Positions 60,279 to 64,000 of a stretch of 64,000 nucleotides of DNA are shown piece after piece. Position numbers and translations under genes: made by a program. The notes below the pieces were generated by a model. It made no database searches and was not told the DNA's origin. It saw only the letters and a list, made by a program, of their open reading frames with translations. The DNA is from JBGSTR01 sp963707135 (lineage in GTDB: Bacteria; Pseudomonadota; Gammaproteobacteria; Chromatiales; Chromatiaceae). Each line of letters begins with the position of its first letter. Position 1 is the first letter of the stretch. The stretch is taken from NCBI GenBank assembly GCA_963707135.1, contig CAVPOY010000044.1, forward strand, positions 271,232 through 335,231, given 5' to 3'.

Positions 60279-61581
60279 TCACGCCACCAGCCGCATAACA
60301 GCGGCACTCAGGGGATTTCGCGTCGGTTTCTGGCCGGCAGCGCAATCACAACCGAAACCCGTTCTCGGGAAGTCCTTGGCCAGGGCGCGGCGCAGATCCG
60401 CGAAGGCATATTCGGTGCGCTTGGCCGTGGCGTAGCGCCGCGGCGGAGCCTTGTCCAGGCGCGCCCCGTAGATCCAGGTCAGGGCGGTAGCGGCCATGCA
60501 GAAATTCAGATGATTGGTGACCGCATCGGGGTTGCGCGTCTGGGTCTGGGCGCTGCCGATCTCCTGCTTGATCTCGCGGAAACCGGCTTCGATCTTCCAG
60601 CGGGCGCCGTAGTATTCGATGATCTGCGCCACCGACAGGGTCAGGTCGGTGGTGACCAGGGCGATCCACTGGGTGCGCCGGAACACCCACACCACCCGGA
60701 CCTGACAGCGCAGGGTCTTGAGCATCACCAGGCGCTCGGCGGCCACCACCTCGCGCATCCCGCCGTAGAGGTGCAGGGTCAAGGGGCGAGCCTCCGCGCG
60801 CAGCGCCGCGGCCAATTGGGCGACCGAGCCCAAGCGCGCCCCGTACTTGCGCGGGCGCGAGATCAAACCGCACGGCGTTACTGCGCAGGCGCGAGAGCAA
60901 CTGGGCCCGTGGTCCCACCAGGGCGCGCAGGGGCTTGAGCAACCCGTTGTTGCCGAACCAACTGTCGGTGACCACCAGGATCGGCACCTGCGCAAAGACC
61001 GTGGCCAAGCGCGCGATCAACGCGACCGCCTGGGCGAACTTGGTCTGAAACACCAGCGCCCGCCCGCGCACCCGGATGCCGGGCCCGCTCAGGGTCTGAC
61101 GGCGCAGCTAAAAGGCGAAGGCCAGCGGCACGCAGCTCCAGCGCCCGTGGATGCGCTTGAGCAGACCCACCGTCACGATCGTCTGTGCCCACGGGTAGGG
61201 GCTCTGATTGATCTTGGCCGCGTGGTCGAAGCTGCGCTGACAGGCGAACACCTTGCGCCCGGTCTTGGCGTTGATCGAATCGTCCAAGGCCAGCAGCAAA
61301 CGCCCGACGGTGAGCGCGGCGGGGATCGCCCGCCACAGCAACTCCCACAACCGCGCCCAGGGCAGCTTCACCGAGGCCATGAAGGTGTAGTAGCGCGACT
61401 GGGCGATGCCCACGCCGAACAAGGTCTCGATCGCACGCAACAGGTTTGAGGTACGCGAGGCGGTGATCGAAACCAGGATCGCCTGTAGGGTCAGGAGGAA
61501 CCAACGCCCCCGTTCCTGGCCGTTGTCCGTCGCTGGAAACAGGGATTGGAATTGGCGCGCCGGAGCGGGTAAGCTTGACAT
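60279..61581 (-). pseudogene. IS4-superfamily transposase, interrupted
   Basis: Pieces of one DDE transposase of about 430 residues. N-terminal part from 61581 (MSSLPAPARQFQSLFPATDN) has the first Asp in LLLALDDSINAKTG and stops at an in-frame TAG at 61108-61110; the same frame goes on with the second Asp in PILVVTDSWFGNNGL; near 60866-60873 the frame shifts by +1 and ends with the catalytic Glu in the exact Y-(2)-R-(3)-E-(6)-K signature YYGARWKIEAGFREIK. Because both a stop and a shift interrupt it, it is probably inactive, although the shift resembles the apparent sequencing errors elsewhere. Confidence 0.82.
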
Positions 61582-61959
61582 CGAATGCGGGCTCGTTTGG
61601 ATTTTTAATCAATGGCTTAAGCACCTTTGATTATACGCCGAATCGAGTCCGCATTCATCATTAAGTCGCTGTTTACCAGGCTGCAATAGCCCGCTCTCTA
61701 TTCCAATCGGGACACCCTCGCACCACCCAATCGACCGAGATAAGCAATGACTAATAAACATTATCTATTCGTCGTTGCTTATATGCTAATGGAGTAGAAA
61801 GTAGGAAACTTCAGTCGCTATCGCTTAGGTAGAAATCGTTGTCCGCCCCCATTTCCCCCACCATTTCCCGGTCCCCATTTCCCGCGCGTATTACTTGTTT
61901 CTGCCTCGATCCTAAGTGAAATAAAGAAACGTCAGCCCGGTAGAAGACCCTGATTTCGA
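61582..61959. other. AT-richer gene-free region between the two IS loci
   Basis: About 378 bp, with markedly lower GC than the core. It probably contains the outer end of the first IS (near 61590-61680) and, at 61845-61883, three short tandem repeats. No gene is recognised. Confidence 0.5.
61845..61883. repeat. Three tandem copies of a GGGAAATGG-type unit
   Basis: On the minus strand GGGAAATGGGGACC, GGGAAATGGTG and GGGAAATGGGGGC occur in a row. Units of the type AAATGGGGAC are often found around REP-associated or IS200-like transposase genes; no such gene is visible here. Confidence 0.5.
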
Positions 61960-62385
61960 TCACCGGGGGCCTTGGAATGGAGCGGGCGTGGACGACCGGG
62001 AACTGACACCGCCTGCCCAAGAAAACGCTAGGGCGCCGGCGAGGCTGAGAGAAAAGAGCAATATCAAGGCACCGATCGTATAATTGTCGCCAATGTCCGT
62101 AAATTGAAACAAAATGTGGGGAAACGCCAGGCAGAGGTACCAAACTGCGATCCTAATGCGTAGCGATGCCGGCCCGGCAAGTAATCCGTAGACGCTGACC
62201 GAAGCGCCAATTAAAAATAAAGGGCTAAAGTATAGCAGCAGATAAAAAAATAGCATCCCGGCTGCCTCTGGTCCTCCCCCGAAGGCGTAACCGAACGGAA
62301 TGAGGGTCAAAGGCAGAAAGGCAACAAAAAGCAATACATTGGCGACCAGCAGCCAGACGTATACGTATCTTCGCTCTACGTTCAT
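61960..62385 (-). CDS. Small membrane protein, unknown
   Basis: 141 residues with four hydrophobic segments (about 10-30, 42-68, 78-95 and 102-122), for example VYVWLLVANVLLFVAFLPLT and MLFFYLLLYFSPLFLIGASV. The C-terminal 18 residues are polar (SSRSSTPAPFQGPR). No family is recognised. The ATG at 62385 lies just outside the second insertion sequence, whose arrival may have cut its promoter region. Base composition is poorer in GC than the core genes, which fits acquired DNA. Confidence 0.6.
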   Translation of the reverse strand: MNVERRYVYVWLLVANVLLFVAFLPLTLIPFGYAFGGGPEAAGMLFFYLLLYFSPLFLIGASVSVYGLLAGPASLRIRIAVWYLCLAFPHILFQFTDIGDNYTIGALILLFSLSLAGALAFSWAGGVSSRSSTPAPFQGPR

Positions 62386-62412
62386 TGTATGCCAAAGCGC
62401 GAAAAGGCATCA

Positions 62413-62417
62413 GGGTC
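62413..62417. repeat. Left 5-bp direct repeat flanking the IS (GGGTC)
   Basis: GGGTC lies directly outside the left inverted repeat and is repeated outside the right one at 63996-64000, as expected for a target-site duplication. Confidence 0.65.
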
Positions 62418-62435
62418 GAATGGCACTGAATTAAG
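62418..62435 (+). repeat. Left terminal inverted repeat of the IS
   Basis: 18 bp, 16 identical to the complement of the right end. Confidence 0.8.
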
Positions 62436-62534
62436 CGCATGCGACTGATTATGGAGGGGAAAAATGAGGGGCTGACCCTCCGGGTGGTAGGCTGGAGGTT
62501 GCAACACCGAAGCCACCAGCCAGGGAGCCAGCCC

Positions 62535-63927
62535 GTGAATCCTGTAAACGCCGCCCGAGCAGCGGGCAACACGCGCGCGTCAGCCCCCACGCCGAGCAAC
62601 GCCGACGCCTTCGCGTTCTTCAACCTGCTGACCGGTCCGCGGTTGCTCGATCGGGTTGAGGCTCGCCTGCCCGAGCACCGCGAGCGCAAGTTCCCGCCGA
62701 CACAGGCGCTGTCGATGTTCCTCGCTCAGGCGCTGTCGGCGGACGGCAGCTGCCAGCAGGCGCTCAACGACTACCTGGTCAAGCGGGTGTTGGCCGGCCT
62801 GGAGCCGGGCAGCACCGACACCGGGGCCTACTGCAAGGCGCGCGGCCGGCTGCCGTTGTCGATGGTCTCGACTCTGGCGCGCGAGACTGGCGCCGTGGTG
62901 GCTGGAGAGGCCCCACGGTGGTGGCTGTGGCGTGGACGGCGCAGTACGCCTGGTCGACGGCACCACCATCACGCTGGCCGACACCGAGGAAAATCAGACC
63001 GAATACCCGCAGCCTGCGAGTCAGAAGAAGGGACTGGGCTTTCCCGTGCTGCGCCTGGTGGTGCTGCTGTGCCTGAGCACCGGGGCGCTGATCGACGCCG
63101 CCATGGGGCCGTGCGCGGGCAAGGGCAGCGACGAGCAATCGCTGTTTCGCGAGATGCTCGACTCCCTGGAGTCGGGGGACATCCTGGTCGCTGACGCCTT
63201 CTACCCGACCTATTTCCTGCTCTGCGAGCTGATGCGTGGCGGGGTCGACGGGGTTTTCGAGCAGTTTGGCGCGCGTCGGCGCAGCACCGACTTCGCCCTC
63301 GGCGAGAAGCTGGGTGCGTGCGATCACCTGATCACCCTGACCAAGCCCGAAGAAGCCCGAGTGGATGAGCCAGTGGGAGTACGATCAGGTCCCGGCACGA
63401 CGCTGAAGGTGCGCGAACTCAAGGCCGGCGGCAAGATCCTGGTCACCACCTTCCTCGACCCCAAGGAGACCTCCAAACGCGAGGTGGCAGCGCTGCTGCG
63501 CCGGCGCTGGAACGTGGAGCTGGATATCCGCAACATCAAGACGACGCTCGGCATGGAGCATCTGCGCTGCAAGACGCCCGAGATGGCCCGCAAGGAGTTG
63601 TGGGTCTACCTGCTCGCCTACAACCTGATCCGCCTGCTGATGGCCCAGTCCGCGCTGCTCGCCGACCAGATCCCACGCCAGCTCAGCTTCAAGCACAGCG
63701 TGCAGATCTGGCTGGCCTGGCAGCAGCGCGGGGCTGACACCGACGACGGCGCCTGCATCCATGCCCTGCTGGTGCTCATCGCCGGACCGCGCGTCGGGCT
63801 GCGACCAGGGCGTATCGAGCCGCGCGCCGTGAAGCGAAGACCAAAGCCCTTCTCCCGCTTGATGCAGTCACGAAAGGCTGCCCAGCAGGAAGTGCGCGAG
63901 CATGGTCACCCGAAGAAGCAGCGCTGA
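62535..63927 (+). CDS. IS4-family transposase (one apparent frameshift)
   Basis: 463 residues after correction. The GTG at 62535 has GGGAG eight bases upstream and begins MNPVNAARAAGNTRASAPTP. First Asp in VRLVDGTTITLADTEENQ, second Asp in GDILVADAFYPTYF, Glu in RRRWNVELDIRNIKTTLGME, followed by LRCKTPEMARKELWVYLLAY. The frame changes by +1 between about 62919 and 62935, just before the first Asp. If the shift is real, the catalytic domain is not made; it resembles the other single-base insertions in the window. Some IS families make transposase by programmed -1 frameshifting, but no slippery heptamer is visible here. Confidence 0.85.
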
Positions 63928-63977
63928 TGGCACCCGCCATACAAGCCCCTAACCTATTGTTTCAGTGAGCGCTGACT

Positions 63978-63995
63978 CGTAATGCAGTGCCATTC
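63978..63995 (-). repeat. Right terminal inverted repeat of the IS
   Basis: Inverted copy of the left end at 62418-62435, with two mismatches. Confidence 0.8.
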
Positions 63996-64000
63996 GGGTC
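63996..64000. repeat. Right 5-bp direct repeat flanking the IS (GGGTC)
   Basis: Matches 62413-62417 exactly. The window ends here; because the right flank starts with GGGTC directly at the inverted repeat, the duplication is five bases if real. Confidence 0.65.

Larger units (their letters stand above)
62418..63995 (+). mobile_element. Insertion sequence, IS4 family, 1578 bp
   Basis: Bounded by imperfect inverted repeats of 18 bp: left GAATGGCACTGAATTAAG (62418-62435) and the complement of GAATGGCACTGCATTACG at 63978-63995 (16 of 18 identical), with GGGTC on both outer sides. It carries one transposase. The intact ends and target duplication suggest recent insertion. Confidence 0.85.

Overview
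The window is a high-GC gammaproteobacterial chromosome segment made mostly of housekeeping genes. The order tRNA-Tyr, tRNA-Gly, tRNA-Thr, tuf, tRNA-Trp, secE, nusG, rplKAJL, rpoBC, rpsLG, fusA, tuf, then the S10, spc and alpha operons, together with hemA-prfA-prmC-moeB and tRNA-Gln-prs-rplY-pth, is the layout known from Pseudomonas and the Chromatiales. A sulfur-oxidising or purple-sulfur lineage is my guess; nothing in the window proves it.

Layout. (1) 1-3975: a truncated TehA/SLAC1-type transporter end, a small DUF6858-like protein, a NifX/NifB-type cluster-binding protein, a DUF533/TerB-like protein, an M48 protease and a SAM hydrolase. (2) 4015-36768: one continuous minus-strand block of about 33 kb holding nearly all of the transcription and translation machinery. 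It has three near-consensus promoters (before tRNA-Tyr, before rpsL and before rpsM), an attenuator between rplL and rpoB, terminator-like hairpins between rpsQ and rplN and after rplQ, and two tuf copies. (3) 36988-40892: plus-strand ugd, a secreted SCP2-like protein and a FadL/OMPP1 outer-membrane channel. (4) 40964-46167: minus-strand pth, rplY, prs, tRNA-Gln, ispE and a large secreted TPR protein. (5) 46378-51575: plus-strand hemA-prfA-prmC, a Cys-rich hypothetical, moeB and a membrane protein. (6) 51588-59129: dsbA, ubiA, recG, yjbQ, mltB, ridA, a hypothetical and purC. (7) 59130-64000: an accessory zone with two IS4-superfamily transposase loci, palindromic repeats and orphan small ORFs.

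The most striking global feature is a set of eleven reading-frame breaks in otherwise well conserved genes (rpoA, rpsD, nusG, secE twice, the second tuf twice, the FadL-type gene, hemA and both transposases). In every case one extra base explains the break, and removing it restores a protein of normal family length. As most of these genes are essential, the likeliest cause is insertion-type sequencing or assembly error, and the products should be read as intact.

I found no CRISPR array, rRNA gene, prophage or defence island, and no convincing previously undescribed system. The better leads are a two-hairpin repeat family, the small uncharacterised proteins near the left end and between prmC and moeB, and the regulatory architecture of the ribosomal block.
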